Source of the DNA: Ceratodon purpureus
Taxonomy: Eukaryota > Streptophyta > Bryopsida > Pseudoditrichales > Ditrichaceae
Reading direction: 5' to 3'
Assembly (NCBI GenBank): GCA_014871385.1
Contig: CM026425.1
Location: 1,054,001 to 1,118,000, forward strand
DNA length: 64,000 bases
Shown: positions 1-12,120 of the stretch, in pieces
How the letters are laid out: each line of letters begins with the position of its first letter
Position numbering within the stretch: position 1 is the stretch's first letter
Notes under the pieces: generated by a model
The model's database searches: none
Told to the model about the DNA's origin: nothing
What the model saw: only the letters and a program-made list of their open reading frames with translations
Made by a program: the position numbers and the translations under genes

Positions 1-47
1 CCCTCGATGTGTTGGTATCCCAGCCTGACCCCGTAGGTATGGCAGAA

Positions 48-67
48 CATCGGGGGATCTCCCGATG
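48..67. repeat. Region A palindrome, first complete copy
   Basis: CATCGGGGGATCTCCCGATG is a near-perfect 20-bp palindrome centred on GATC. A truncated copy (CCCTCGATG) starts the window at base 1. It lies in a probable intron upstream of the first visible exon. Confidence 0.85.
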
Positions 68-187
68 ACCTTAGTGCCCTTTCGTGCCTCTGATATTCTC
101 AATGGTACTGTGAGATAATTGTTTCTACAAATGTTAACTGATTTGGAGCAGGGATTTGACCAACAGTGATGTATGTCTGTTCTGCAG

Positions 188-3100
188 GAATGAACAGATA
201 ATGGAGCCACCATTGGACTTCAAGCCCGTTAAGCTGTACCCCTTTGTCGATCAGTGGATCCATAGCTACAATCACGTCGGAGAATCAAATCCGTGCGCAG
301 TTTACCGCTGCGATAAGAACGTCACCGAATGGGCCATGTCGTGGAAGGATACGGCAGGAGGCATGGCCGTCATTGTCCCCCATCTCACCTGTGACGGGCG
401 GATCCATTCCCCGATTGGATTGAACGTTCTCGAACTGAAGGGCCTTGATGTGGGGACAGCTATCATGGTGGTGGAGGAGAAGATGCCGAAGTCCGATCGG
501 ACTGTAACTTATGGACTGATCCTCGACCTCGGCAAGCTCAGCCTGAATCAGTGTGCATCCCTCACTGCCAAGGGCTTGATGTACCTGCCGGAGGATAAGG
601 CGAAGTGGACTCCGGCACAAATTGAAAACCAGTGGAACCTAATTGACGAGGCGCGAAGTGAGGTTGAAGCTGCTGCTCCTGTTCCATCGAAGACTCCGAC
701 TGCGACTACTCCTACGAAGACGCGGGGCACAAAAAGGAAATCTTCCTTGATCAATGACGGGGAAACTGCGGTGCCGGACACAGGGAAGGGCAAGAAGGGA
801 AAGGGTGATGACAAGCTCACTCTACAGCAGTGTGTGACAATGTCAGCTTCGGATATTGAGAAGCTGGACAAGACCAAGCAGACGGAGATGAAGAACCTGT
901 ACAGCGAGGCGTTTGAACCACTGTACAAGTGGGGCCACGAGAGGCTCAAGGATGAGAATGATGCGCCAATAACTGTGCACTTCTCAAAGCTGCACAGGGC
1001 CCCTCCAGGTTCAATCGTCTACCGAGGACTTGTTCCGGACAGGCTAAAAGCCTTGACGAACCAGGCGCGCATCGCTCCGAGGTACAGTGGAACAGATAGA
1101 GAAATCACTGTACTTCCACTGAAGAAGGGACCTTATGGACCGGATAAAAAAGTAGAGTTTTTCAGTAAACCTCCGGAGAAGAATCAGATCAACAGCTCCA
1201 CTCCATTCTTCATCATTGGGGGCCAGCATACGGTTCAGTGTTACCGAGATCTCGTTGAGAGTGGGGAAATTGCTGGGGCTGACAAAGACAAGGCGTCTAA
1301 GTTCTCAATCATCCCAGTGTGGGCACCCAAGCCTGAGCACATCAAGCTCATGCTCCTCTCACGGGTCTTGAACCAGGATATGGCCGGGCCACAGAAGGAG
1401 CACACATTCATGATGCAGGTGCTCCACGCCAGAATCAAGTGGAAAGAGTTGAAGTGCCCGATGCCAGCCTTACAGGGACGGCAGCACCCTATAGAGTTTC
1501 TGGTAAGTCTGTATTCCCCTCCTCATCGAGAGATCCCCCGATGATCTTAGTTGTATATCTGTATATATGTATCAAAGTCATCGAGATATCCCCCGATGAT
1601 CCGAGTTGTAGAAATGTCCGTGGCCCCTTAGAGTATTCCTCGTACTTCCCATCATCGGGCGATCCCCCGATGGCAACTTCCTGTGTCGCAGAGCTCTACT
1701 AACCCTCCCCCGACGTGTGGTACGCAGCAATTCACTCAAGCTCTGGCATCGATCTTCACAAACGTGAAGGAATCAGAGCTAAGGGACTGCAAGATACCGC
1801 TACTGTTTCTTGAAGACGATACGGCGGTTGACCGGTGGGTGGAGATTGAGAAACAGTACATGAAGGGGAAGCTCCCAGATGCGCAAGGGAATGTGCAGAC
1901 GAACTATGACCTCAAGCGGAAGCCATTTGTCCAGAACGATTTGAAACCACTATACGGCCTGCGCTCAGAGGATATCCATCACCTTGCTGACCTCGTGGAG
2001 AAGAAAGAAATATCTGTGAAGGGATCGAAGGCCACCAAAGGTGATAAAGTGGCGAGATTACCGTCCCTTCAAACAGCAAGGAATAGGGAAAGACTGATCA
2101 GATGTATGAAGAACGAGTTGATGAACACCTATATGGGTTGGGAGCTTCCAAGCCGTAAGAGCACATACGTAATGTATCCTGCACATGAATGGGACGAGTT
2201 TGCCGACCTGAAGAACATCACTCGCGCGGAGCTGGAGAGCTGGCTCGATAAGGCGTATGCAACGGCTTCGGGGAAGAAGTGGCTGGACGACCGAAACAGG
2301 AACCTCAACAAGACCTCTGATCCTGCGGACGTGCCTGACTTCGTTAAGGTGATGTGGGACGCTCACAACATGGTACAAGAGCAAGCAAGTCACTTATCGC
2401 ACATCCAGAAGGGGTTCGATCAGAAGTACAAGTGCGTGCTTACGGACCGGAGTAGGCCCGAGATTTCTGTTATTTTGCGAAGTGAAGAAGTGTATAGTTG
2501 GAGAGGAGGGGCAAAACCACACATATTCATGTACTTCGGGTTTGATGCGATCGCTGACATGCCAGTGAAAGCTCAGGTGCTACAGGAGAACGTCCTGTCT
2601 CGGATATTCGATCCTCTATTGGGGCAGGAAATTAACAGCACGCAGGTCTTTGTTCGCTCAGGAGCAGTTGTCTTCACAGATGCGGCGGGATTCCATGCGA
2701 CACTACTGCACATCGATACGCGCACGAGGACAGCGAAGAGGAGGTTGTGGAACTGGCATGTCGTCCACTACGTCCCTTCCCGCGAGGACGGATTTCCCGA
2801 ACCGGAGCTGGGTTCTTCATACGTTGTCTACATGATTTTTTGCTTCGCTTATTCGCCAACGCAGTCTCCGAAGGAATGCTTCGGGGATTTCTTTGCGGGC
2901 AAGAGGCCATTCGACGCAGTGTACCTGGCCAAAGACATTACGGAAACCATCCAGCAATGGAGACGACCTGGTCGACCAACGATTAAGGTGGCCGCCCTTT
3001 CTACTATCTTTCAGCAGCACATTAAAGATAACATGGTGCTCGTAAACGTCAACGGCGGGGCTCACTTCACCCTCCTTGGACTTGTAAGTACTCTGTCTGC

Positions 3101-6100
3101 ACCCTTCGAATGTTGAAGTCATATTAGATATTTCTCTTTCACTCACTCGAATGCTTCCACTTTAGTTCATACTTGTGCGAATACACTGTTGTTCTTGAGG
3201 CTTATTATGCAGATGTCCTCCACTTATAGTACTCACGATATATGCACTCGTTCACTCACGTATATAGAATCTAAGTCAGAAGTCCTTCTCTGTTCTCAGC
3301 CTCAGTGTTTTCGGATATGTCCTCACGGATACAAGATTTATCGGGGGATCCCTCGATGGACGGATAACGTCTTAAAAGTCTAGGCTTAAGGGGTTCTCAA
3401 ATCATCGAGGGATCCCCCGATAAATCATGCACTTCTGTCCACATTTCCCGGCACCTCTGATCCCTTACGCAATGAAATTGAAAGTGACATTTGGTTACAG
3501 TCTGCTGTTCGCATTTTATACATGTTCTTATCGCCTGCATGTCTACAGGAAAACGAAGCCATGGTCCTCGAAGTTGTCTTCTGTGACGATGATGAGAAAC
3601 ACGCGAAGAAGACGTCGAAGCAGATATGGGACATACTTTACAAGGAGGCAGTTGACCCAGATGAATTGGTAAACGATGATGCTGGTGACGATGGTGATGA
3701 TGAGGCAGGCGGCGGAGAGGGTGATAATGAAGATGGTGTGCCTGCTGATGAAGATGCCCGCGAGCAATCGCCGCCTGGTGATTCCGAATCCAACTCTGAC
3801 GAGGAGGAGACGGCTTGCACCTCGGTAGGTTCTTGAGCTTAGGCAGGCTTCCCTAATTTGGGTTTCCATGTTGTTTTATCAAGTGGCGAAATCTAGCATG
3901 ATTACTACCCTCGTGTAGGGGTTCTGTAAGAAACTGTACCATTCTGTAAGCATCATAAATTGCATACCATTATGGAAAATGAGGAATTTATATTTCTGGA
4001 AAACGCTATTCCTCATCCGACCAATTATTTCATTCCATGTAACATCCCCCTCACGACTAAATTCCCTACTCTTGTGAGCAAGGCACCTCTCTTTTGTTTG
4101 CTTAGCACTGCACCTCGGGTTAACTTCCAAGGCATTGTAGTATTCCTGTACCATATACTCGAACCCAATTTCTACTCCACTGCAGCTTTTCTTACCGCTA
4201 ATGGTGACCTGCGCTCATATTGCAGGGACTGCTGAACTCCGCGCGCGTTTATGGTGGAGCTGCGTCGAGGGATCACACCGTTGACGATTCTCACGTGGGG
4301 GAGTCCTTGACGCCACGAAGCGATGTTGCCACCGTGTCGGGAAACACGAAGGACGTAGCTCGGTCGCTGCTGGATATGAGGATATTACCTGTGGATCACC
4401 AGACTCAGACTACGGAACCTGAAGGTGGCGCAGAAGACGTGGGAGAGGGTGCTTACGGGCTGGATGACTTGGACTTTAATGTCCAGAACTTCGCTGCGGT
4501 TCCGCGAATGAATGAATCCGCACCAGCAGGAGAGGAGGACGCGGGAGTTCACAGGGATTCGGAGGGGACGGATAGGGATGCTGTGGACTCGGGAAGGATT
4601 TCTCCTCCTCAAGAGCAGGAGACGGAGGGAGGAGTAGCTGATAGTCAGCATGAACCGTGCATCCCACCATCGGGAGATATCCCGATGACAGAAGGCAGTG
4701 CACCAATTCCAAACCAACACCCCCCCGTACCTGAGGAGTGCGGTCCTCAGAGTTCGCTGTCCGTCACTCCTTATGTGATCCCTTGCAGCCCCCCGCCTCC
4801 TCTCCCATCCAGCCCCCCGCCTCCTCTCCCACGGATTACATCTCCCGGGGAGACTCATCAGTCTCCCCCCGTGGCTCCTGACATGAACGAAGATGTTGTT
4901 GACGACACTCTGAAGGATTTAGACGCGTTCAGCCCGGAGAAGACGTCGTGCGACGCGGAAGCCCTGGTGTGCGACGATGTGAAGGCATGTGAGGAGGTCA
5001 AAGACAACGACGCGGAAGTGGAGGAGTCTACCGAGGATTTATATGAAGGGCTCCCAGACAACGCACCTACGGAGGTAACCACTGAGGTAGATGTAGTCGA
5101 GGTGGAGAAATCTAAGGACACAGATCGTGAATGTCGCTCACTTGTGCTGGAGAAGCGTTTGCAACGATCCCTTCCGCCGGAACTTCCGTCGGGAACAACA
5201 TCCGGTCCCCCGGCCACACGAGGAAAGGGTAAGTCTGGGCCTAGCACCGGAACGGGGGTCAAGGGGAAGGGAAAAGGTTCCGGTGCTGAGAGAGAGCCTA
5301 AGGGAAAAAGCACTCCAGCAGGAGCTCGTGCTAGTCTGGACGAACAGGTAAGGGATCACATATCCCAGCGAGGGAATTACACCCCACCCTCTGGCAAGGC
5401 TAAGCATCTTGAAGCAGTTAGACAGGCTCACGAGTTCGTTTACAAGGACTATAATGATAAAATCCCATTTACTAATGACTTTGAAAAAAAACCTTTACCA
5501 GATTCCGACGTCTAAAACGGTTGGCATTTCATCGGAAGCCGAAGATCCGAATTTGGACGACAGTGCGAAAGGTATTTAGTCGGACTCTAATTGTAGGACT
5601 GATAGTTCTAATGTCCTCAGATTGGGCATTTGTAGAACGTGTAGTGTCTCCTGTAGATGCTTGAGGAATTCAGTAAACATGTGCATCGAGGGATCTCCCG
5701 ATGCTTGGATCTACTATGACATTTTTTCAGTGGACATCTATATCGAGGGATCTCCCGATGCTGAATGTTGATCACACCTGTTCACAGTGGACATCTATAT
5801 CGAGGGATCTCCCGATGCTCAATGTTGATCACACTTCTTTACAGTGGACATCTTTATCGAGGGATCTCCCGATGCTAAATTCTGATGAGATTTTTTTTGG
5901 TTGCATTTTCCAGGGCCCCCTCTCCCATCCTCCGTTCCAGCAAAGGTGATCGGAAAGGTACCCGGTCGAAGGTATTCGGTTGTACTAGACTTAAACGGGG
6001 TTCTCGTTCACCGTGGGATTTTTGTCAAGGGAAAAAAGCGCCCTATAATGCTCAGACCTGGATGCCAGGAATTCCTGAACTGGCTTCATACTCAGGCAAC

Positions 6101-6566
6101 GGTAGCCTTTTGGACCAGCATCGCGCCTAGGAATATACCTGAAACTCTTCCTGTTGTTCTTCAGGGCACCTCCTTACAGCTGCCAGATGTGCAGGTTCTT
6201 AGCCAGAACGAATGCACACGTTCGTCATACATGGAGTCGTCAAAACCAGACAAGCCGTTCTTTCTAAAGGATCTCCGTGTCTTACCTAAGTTCCTGGTAT
6301 TGGAGTCCGTTGAGAAAGTCCTACTAGTGGATGATAGTCCACAGAAGAACCTTCTCAACGACCCTCATAACGCTGTCCACCCCCCAACCTGGTCCGGGGA
6401 TGGTGCTGATAGGTTTCTTACGATGACACTGAAACCGTGGCTGGAGGGTCTATTCAGCTCAGGGGAAGCTGTCCCAGAGTATGTGAAACGGGCCCCGCTT
6501 CCGTTCGGTCAGTTCCCCATGGACCGGTCGTCGGACTTGGCACTGAAGATATTGAGGGCGGTGTAG
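188..6566 (+). CDS. Multi-exon transposon-borne gene with C-terminal FCP1/HAD-like domain (5' end outside window)
   Basis: Proposed exons: 188-1502, 1692-3083, 3549-3824, 4226-5347, 5502-5571, 5914-6566. Each has a plausible acceptor and donor, and the first four junctions are all phase 0; the phase 1 left by exon 5 matches the acceptor at 5913. No convincing ATG precedes 188, so the gene starts upstream. The first exon holds a stretch ending FFIIGGQHTVQCYRDL (near 1210-1255) that recalls the ParB GERRxxA box. Exon 3 is acidic and exon 4 is Asp/Glu/Pro-rich and probably disordered. The last exon looks like an FCP1/SCP phosphatase: VVLDLNGVL, AFWTS, KDL and LLVDDSP boxes in order. The second catalytic Asp of DxDx(T/V) is Asn, so activity is doubtful. 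Introns and exon 4 carry the element's palindrome. Alternative: exon 4 reads on without splicing to a stop at 5515. The family of the N-terminal half is not recognised. Confidence 0.55.
1524..1672. repeat. Three region A palindromes packed in one intron
   Basis: Copies lie at 1524-1543, 1579-1598 and 1653-1672, spaced 55 and 74 bp. All are inside the 189-bp intron 1503-1691. Arms vary (CGAGA, CGAGAT, CGGGC) while the CATC...GAT(A)TC...GATG frame is kept. Confidence 0.85.
3339..3422. repeat. Two region A palindromes in the third intron
   Basis: TATCGGGGGATCCCTCGATG at 3339-3358 and CATCGAGGGATCCCCCGATA at 3403-3422, 64 bp apart. They are reverse-complement-like copies, both inside the intron 3084-3548. 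Confidence 0.85.
4668..4687. repeat. Region A palindrome inside an exon
   Basis: CATCGGGAGATATCCCGATG lies within the Pro/Asp-rich exon 4226-5347, where it encodes part of a disordered stretch. It is the clearest coding copy of the motif. Confidence 0.85.
5684..5911. repeat. 57-bp tandem array carrying four region A palindromes
   Basis: Palindromes start at 5684, 5741, 5798 and 5855, exactly 57 bp apart. The shared unit runs CAGTGGACATCTATATCGAGG, then GATCTCCCGATGCT, then AATGTTGATCACAC. The array fills the intron just upstream of the FCP1-like exon. The palindrome is the best kept part of each unit. Confidence 0.9.
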
Positions 6567-6770
6567 CTTAGTACAAATGACTCTGGATTTTGGAACACTC
6601 ATTTTATTCACAGTTCTTTATTGTCAATACATACATTCTCTCACATGACCATGTAATGAAGCGAAGATTGTAGTTTAGTGCAAATTACTTTGGATTATGG
6701 AAAACTCATTTTATTCAGAGTTCTTCATTGTCAACACATACATTCTCTCACATGACCATGTAATGAAGCT
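6563..6770. repeat. ~100-bp direct duplication at the gene's 3' end
   Basis: The stretch from about 6563 (GTAGCTTAGTACAAATGACT...) recurs from about 6670 (GTAGTTTAGTGCAAATTACT...). Both copies end in ACATGACCATGTAATGAAGC. Copies are about 107 bp apart and differ by scattered substitutions. They lie between the two FCP1-like exons, which fits duplication of the gene's 3' end. Confidence 0.8.
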
Positions 6771-6967
6771 GTAGCTCCCTCATGTTTGATAGCAGAATGA
6801 AACTAACCGAGTTCCTGAAAATTTGCATTTGTCTTACTGAACGCAATGGAGTTCTGGAACTTTGAATGGATCTTTGAATTTGTTTTGTTTTAAATTCGCT
6901 TTGCTGTGGTAATACTCTTTCAAGACATGGTCTGACCACCTCTGTGTGCCATGGCGTTGGGAGGCGC

Positions 6968-7037
6968 CATCGAGATATCCCCCGATGAACTATGTTAGCG
7001 AATTCGTCATTTACAAACATCGGGAGATCCCTCGATG
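6968..7037. repeat. Two region A palindromes before the second FCP1-like exon
   Basis: CATCGAGATATCCCCCGATG at 6968-6987 and CATCGGGAGATCCCTCGATG at 7018-7037. The second ends 50 bp before the exon at 7088, so both probably lie in an intron. Confidence 0.85.
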
Positions 7038-7087
7038 TTTAGTCTCAGATGTAGAAATGTCCTGATGTTTTTATTTCAACTGTGCAG

Positions 7088-7690
7088 AAGGCGATAGTTC
7101 TCTCGGTTAATGGCGTCCTGTGCTTCGAGGATTATAAAGGATTCAGCCCGCCGTTGCTGGACTTAGGGAATGTCATTTGCCGTCCTGGAATTCGACCGTT
7201 CTTTCGAAAGCTTCTTGAAGACTTCCATGTCGGAATATGGTCATGTATGCCCCCATCCCGCTTGGACCTTGTCTTAGCGCATCTGCTTCCACTGGAGCTT
7301 AGATCGCAGTTAATTTTTGTGTATGGTCAAGACAAGTGTGTTCGACAGAAGCCTTATCCATTCTTCCAGAAGTTCCTGCAACGACTTCGTATGGATAAAA
7401 AAACTCGCAGGTTTTGCAAACCGGGTAAAGTTCTCATGGTAGATGACTATGAATGGAAGAATGTAATGAATGGAAATCATTCCTGCTATTTCCCGACTCC
7501 TTGGAAGGGTGAAATGCACCTACCTAATCCGCGAAACGTCATACCAGACGTCGGCACAGCCTTACTTCCATTCATTATGGATTTGGTTCATTATGACTCC
7601 GTTACTGAGTTCCTTCAGAAAACTCCCATGGATGGGGAATTGTGTAGGAGATCACTTAGGCAATGGTACACCAGTAGAGTAGAACAATAG
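7088..7690 (+). CDS. Second FCP1/HAD-like terminal exon, paralogue of the preceding one
   Basis: An open frame follows a good acceptor (AG at 7086-7087) in phase 0 and ends at TAG 7688-7690. It aligns by eye with the last exon of the upstream gene: IVLSVNGVL matches VVLDLNGVL, IWSCMPPSR matches FWTSIAPRN, VLMVDDYEWKNVMN matches VLLVDDSPQKNLLN, and both end with an E(Y/F)xxxxP(L/M) tail. Here both Asp residues of the HAD nucleophile motif are lost (Ser-Val-Asn), so it should be catalytically dead. No upstream exon of its own is visible between 6567 and 7087. It may therefore be an alternative last exon of the upstream gene or the relic of a tandem duplication. Confidence 0.5.
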   Translation, partial: KAIVLSVNGVLCFEDYKGFSPPLLDLGNVICRPGIRPFFRKLLEDFHVGIWSCMPPSRLDLVLAHLLPLELRSQLIFVYGQDKCVRQKPYPFFQKFLQRLRMDKKTRRFCKPGKVLMVDDYEWKNVMNGNHSCYFPTPWKGEMHLPNPRNVIPDVGTALLPFIMDLVHYDSVTEFLQKTPMDGELCRRSLRQWYTSRVEQ

Positions 7691-7929
7691 ACAGTACATG
7701 CAGTGAGTTGGTTACAATCCAGTGGCCTTGTGTACCACGATGTATTAGTGGTAATAATATGGCACCGTCCATTCGAATGACTTTCATGACAATACCTCAT
7801 ATTCATGTAACTTGTTTTTGTAATGTAAATGACTATTTCACCATCATCGATCTATGTGTATTATTTGTAATGTTATATTACTTAGTTTGTCCATACCATT
7901 TCACTCGTGCAATTGTGAGATGGCTGTTG

Positions 7930-8160
7930 TTCTTCCGGAAGACACCTATAACGGGAAATCTCCTGATCCATGGTTTTGCAAAACACACATTATTCATTAC
8001 ATTACTTTGTCCATACATTTGTTGCCACCGGAACAGCACTATATCGGAAGATCTCCTGATCCATGGACTTGCAAATCATACAATGTTCTATACATTACTT
8101 AGTCCACACATTTCCCTCGTCTTGGAACAACTCTATATCGGAAGATCTCCTGATCCAATC
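7930..8160. repeat. ~93-bp tandem array with a diverged palindrome
   Basis: Three units carry AACGGGAAATCTCCTGAT at 7950, ATCGGAAGATCTCCTGAT at 8043 and the same 18-mer at 8137, spaced 93 and 94 bp. Surrounding unit sequence (TCATACAATG, TTACTTTGTCCATACATTT, GGAACA) also repeats. The motif is a drifted version of the palindromes upstream (CGAT to TGAT). This may mark the element's right flank. Confidence 0.8.
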
Positions 8161-9114
8161 ATTCAAATAATTCACTATTCATAACAGTAGGGCATGGTTT
8201 TACTAAGCCCCTTTCATTTTCCTTGGCTTTTTCTGGACGATCTACAGTCCATAACTCAATGAATAGTCCAGAAATAGTTAAATATGGCATAGTACATCAA
8301 GTCTACTTTCCGTATCCTAAACTTAATTTCCCATCAAGAAGTTTTAGATGCCACTTTCTAGCGTGTTTACACAACAGGCTGAAATTGGCAATGAGCTAAG
8401 CACTTTTGTGGTCCACTTTATTGTGCTTCCCCCCTAGTTCTATCATTGCACTTAGCTCTGCTTAAATACAACAAGGTTCTATGATTGACTTCTTACATGA
8501 ATGAAACTTAACCTTTGCACAAACAGGAAAATGGAGAGAGGCAAGGAGAGACAACCAGAGCAGATCCATTCAAGCGAAGAGAGAAACGACATCATCGTCA
8601 ATATATGTTCTAAAAAAACAAGGTACGGGTACAAAGATCAACAGTACCTTCAAAGTTTGCATAGTCTTGAGACACCAATATGAATTAAGCATCCGTCTGC
8701 GATGCAGCACCCACTCCTTCTAGGTTTATGAAATAATTTCAAACCTAAAACCCGTACTTTATCAAGTATGAACAGTAGATAACATTGCATATGTAATAAT
8801 GGCCGAGTAAAACACCATACATTACTATTGAATTGAGTACCTTAGTCACTTATATTTACATATTGACAAAAAACAAAAAGGTTAACCGAGAATGAAAAGA
8901 CTGTTCAGCTTCGAAAATAGTCTTAAAGATTAACAACACAGTAGAGTTGCAAAACAACTACATTGCTAACCGACTTTCATAAAACCTGTGAACATACAAT
9001 GTCTATGGTCTCCAAAATGTAAAGTTGGTACTGGAAGTAATAATTACATGTTTGTCCGTTTGGGAAGAGTACTCCAGGAGAACTACTCATGCCGACTCCA
9101 TTGACTGTACACAT
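8161..9114. other. Non-coding stretch
   Basis: AT-rich sequence without a convincing gene. No palindromes of region A and no inverted-repeat end were found here, so the right boundary of element A is unresolved. Confidence 0.5.
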
Positions 9115-9543
9115 TCAGCTTCGGGGGAGAGGATGCATAGGAGTGACAATTGATTCCTTGTTGCGCACGGTGGGAGACGTTGGGCAGGAGTTTTGGCTGC
9201 TGCAGTTGTCGTTGACGAGGTTCAGCTCAGTGCGGAAACCTGAGTGTTGAAGACCGTCTTCTCCGTCACTCTCGAAATCGATGACGTCAATTTCAATGGG
9301 GTGAGCGGTACAGCAGCCAAGCTTGGCGACGTTGCTGCAAGTTCCTCGCAAGTACTCCGCAAGATGTAAACCACTCGCATTTCCAAGTGCTAGAACTTCA
9401 TCGTGGCACGAATCGTTCCAGCGGAAGTCGTTGGAGAAACGAAGAAACTGTCCGAGAGAAGGTACATCCGGGTAAATCAACTCAAAACAATCTCTGCGCC
9501 AGTGCACCTCTGCCAACCGCCGAAATATGTTATCTTTGTCCAT
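9115..9543 (-). CDS. Hypothetical 142-residue ORF or gene fragment
   Basis: ATG at 9543 to a stop at 9115-9117. The frame is GC-balanced, unlike the AT-rich surroundings, and codes for a plausible soluble acidic protein (LAEVHWRRDCFELIYP near residue 10; DVIDFESDGEDG near residue 95; a Ser/Thr-rich tail). No known domain is recognised. Start context is weak and no partner exon was identified, so it may be an exon or a captured gene fragment. Confidence 0.3.
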   Translation of the reverse strand: MDKDNIFRRLAEVHWRRDCFELIYPDVPSLGQFLRFSNDFRWNDSCHDEVLALGNASGLHLAEYLRGTCSNVAKLGCCTAHPIEIDVIDFESDGEDGLQHSGFRTELNLVNDNCSSQNSCPTSPTVRNKESIVTPMHPLPRS

Positions 9544-12120
9544 TTTACAGAAGCTACAATGGAGAGGAGGAGGAGGACAAAACACCAATTGTTTTTACAA
9601 GTGGAAGCAACAATAGTAACTATGACTTTGTGTTCACAGGGGGTAGATTCACTATGATCACGGGAGCAAATCAAGGAGAAGGATTGAGTGTCATCCACGA
9701 ACGAGTGAAGATAGTACCTGCTTGTAGGATTCATTGTCAATTTCATTGTTGGATCAATTAGCAAAGGTAGCAATCCTGGGAAATCTCTAGAGACGCACAT
9801 AGCGATGGGGTGATGTTCACATCAAGCGAAATTTAAAAATCTCACATTGTCTCATCATCAGTCACACCAAAACATAGTTGTAAGGCTAACTCTGCATTGT
9901 TACTAGGGCATACACACAGTTTTGGCTTGGTGAGATGATGAGGATATGATGGCCCCTTTGATAGCAGTACGAATAGGAAGATACACTTATGATGTAAATG
10001 TGAAGATAAAATGGAAGGCTTTGGTATTCTTTAGATGTAAACATTTCACTCGGGTTGATTCCTTGTCGAGGTTGTAGATAAGGTTTATTTACATGTACCC
10101 ACAATGAATATCTGAAATCAGTGATCCCACGAACAGTTCAGAAACCGAGAGCTCAGACTATAGGCTCATACGAAGCTGCAGCAAAGCAGCATAGGATCCC
10201 CACACCCCGATTCTGTCTATATGTCCGACTCTGATTGCTGAAATCCTACATTACTGATGACATCTACCAACCTCGGGAACTTACATGTCAGCAGATATTT
10301 GGACATTTGTAGAAATTCAGTATGGGGAGAACATTCAGCGTATCCTCTTTTCCCGTCGGGTAAAGAAATCAATGGGAGAAACAACAGTCGTAAGTCATCA
10401 AGGTAAAAAGAACTGGAGATGACGCATGGACGTCCAAGCAAGCCATTCAGGCCATGACAGCTAACACTAGTAAACCCCCATTTCTTCTCCGAATAGGCCC
10501 TGTCATTTACTCTGTCATATAAAGCAGAAAAGGGACACTGTGTCATTTAGGCGACTGCCTTCTTGGACTGTATTCCTACTAGTGTTTTTCATAGAGCCTC
10601 TTCGCTTACCTGCTCCAAATGTGTGTGCCGTCTAGGGTTCTACTTTCCTGACGGAGCCTTTGTCAGGACTTAGAAGCTCCGGTCATTGGAGTAGCCTTGC
10701 CGTTGGAGGTGATGCAGCCTGTACAATTGCGAAATGGCTGCCGCATGGATCTACCAAAGCAGCAAGCAGGTGTGAGAGTCGCGCAAACCCCCCCCCCCCT
10801 CCCCTGGAAAATGAGTGTGTGGCGTTACCGTCAATTTTATGAAGGGATTGCAAAGTCTGCAAAAGGATCCGGAATCTTCAGGAGGCATTGAGCGTGGACC
10901 AAGCAATTATAACCAGGAAGCAAGCAATAATGTGGTTGGTAGAGTCCAGACTTCTGGCTCTGCGTCAATAAGCAGTCCTAGTGCAAAGTTGTGCTCGTTA
11001 GTAGGTGAGAGCTTCACGATATGAGCTTGATGAAGAAAATTGCAGCAACATGTGAGATGGAAGATGCGAGTTCAACAGGTGCCGACTTGACAATACTGCA
11101 CGACCTCAAGAAAATAAAAAAACTAACGACTACAGTGGAGCGGAGCAGCTACAACAACATCAAACGGTATGCCTAGAAGGTTTATGAGTACGAAGTCAAT
11201 GTCTGCGCCAGAAAATCAAGGCCATGGCTCACAGGGAGGAGCTCAAGTCCTTCAAAGAATCCTCGGCTGCAGTTACAATCAGTAGACGATCAAATATATG
11301 GATGCAGTTCTATCATTTGTGGTCCAAAGTGATTTGGGATTTAATTAGACGGGTTTGGGTGTAGGAAGTGCAGGTCACAAACACGACTAGGAAGCGTTGC
11401 TGAGTATGGTGTAATTTCTTTGAAAAGATGAGACACTAAATTGCACTAAATTCAAAACTTCGGACTACTAAATTTTAGAAAAAAAATTTCTACCATTGAA
11501 CATTCTCTAAATATAAAGACATTTGTACAACTTTAGCTCCCTTAAGATGTTGAACATTTTGGTAGTCGTCACGCCCAGATTGAAAACGGTCAACTGATGT
11601 TTAAACCTAGGACTGTATAGCGCATTTCTTCCATTGTTGGATATCAATAGTAATTTTTTCCGAAATAAAAACTTTCTCTTACGTTAAGCCCGGGGATATA
11701 CTTATCGTTACTGAAAGAAATAGAAAATGGATGATGCCTAACTATATCATCCACGACCACTTCATCTCAACTACATGGTAAAATTCAAATAACCCTCTAC
11801 TATGCGAGCTTAATGGATAAAAATTACTCTTAGTTTACAACAGTCCGTTTACAAGACCACGGGCCACCGCTTGACGAATCACAGCCATTAGACGAGCAAC
11901 AAACTGCAGCAGACTTCACCTCCTCCATATTGAGTCTAATTTCGTCAATTTTTTGTCCTCGATGGAATTTGTACTAGAGGGATTGTTTGGAGGAGAAATC
12001 ACGTTCTCCCACTCATGATGGAAATAAGATATATTCAATATTAAAAGATTTAAAAACTAGACAAAGTTAAATAACTTAGATTGATAATTTTCCAAATTAA
12101 TTTTGTAATATTGTAGCACG
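9544..12120. other. Intergenic stretch with a poly-C run
   Basis: No gene can be supported. Short open frames lack homology or splice partners. A run of 12 C lies at 10788-10799. Around 10,800-11,170 short Lys/Ser-rich frames shift repeatedly, which may be a decayed coding relic that cannot be identified. From 11,400 to 12,100 the sequence is AT-rich. Confidence 0.45.
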
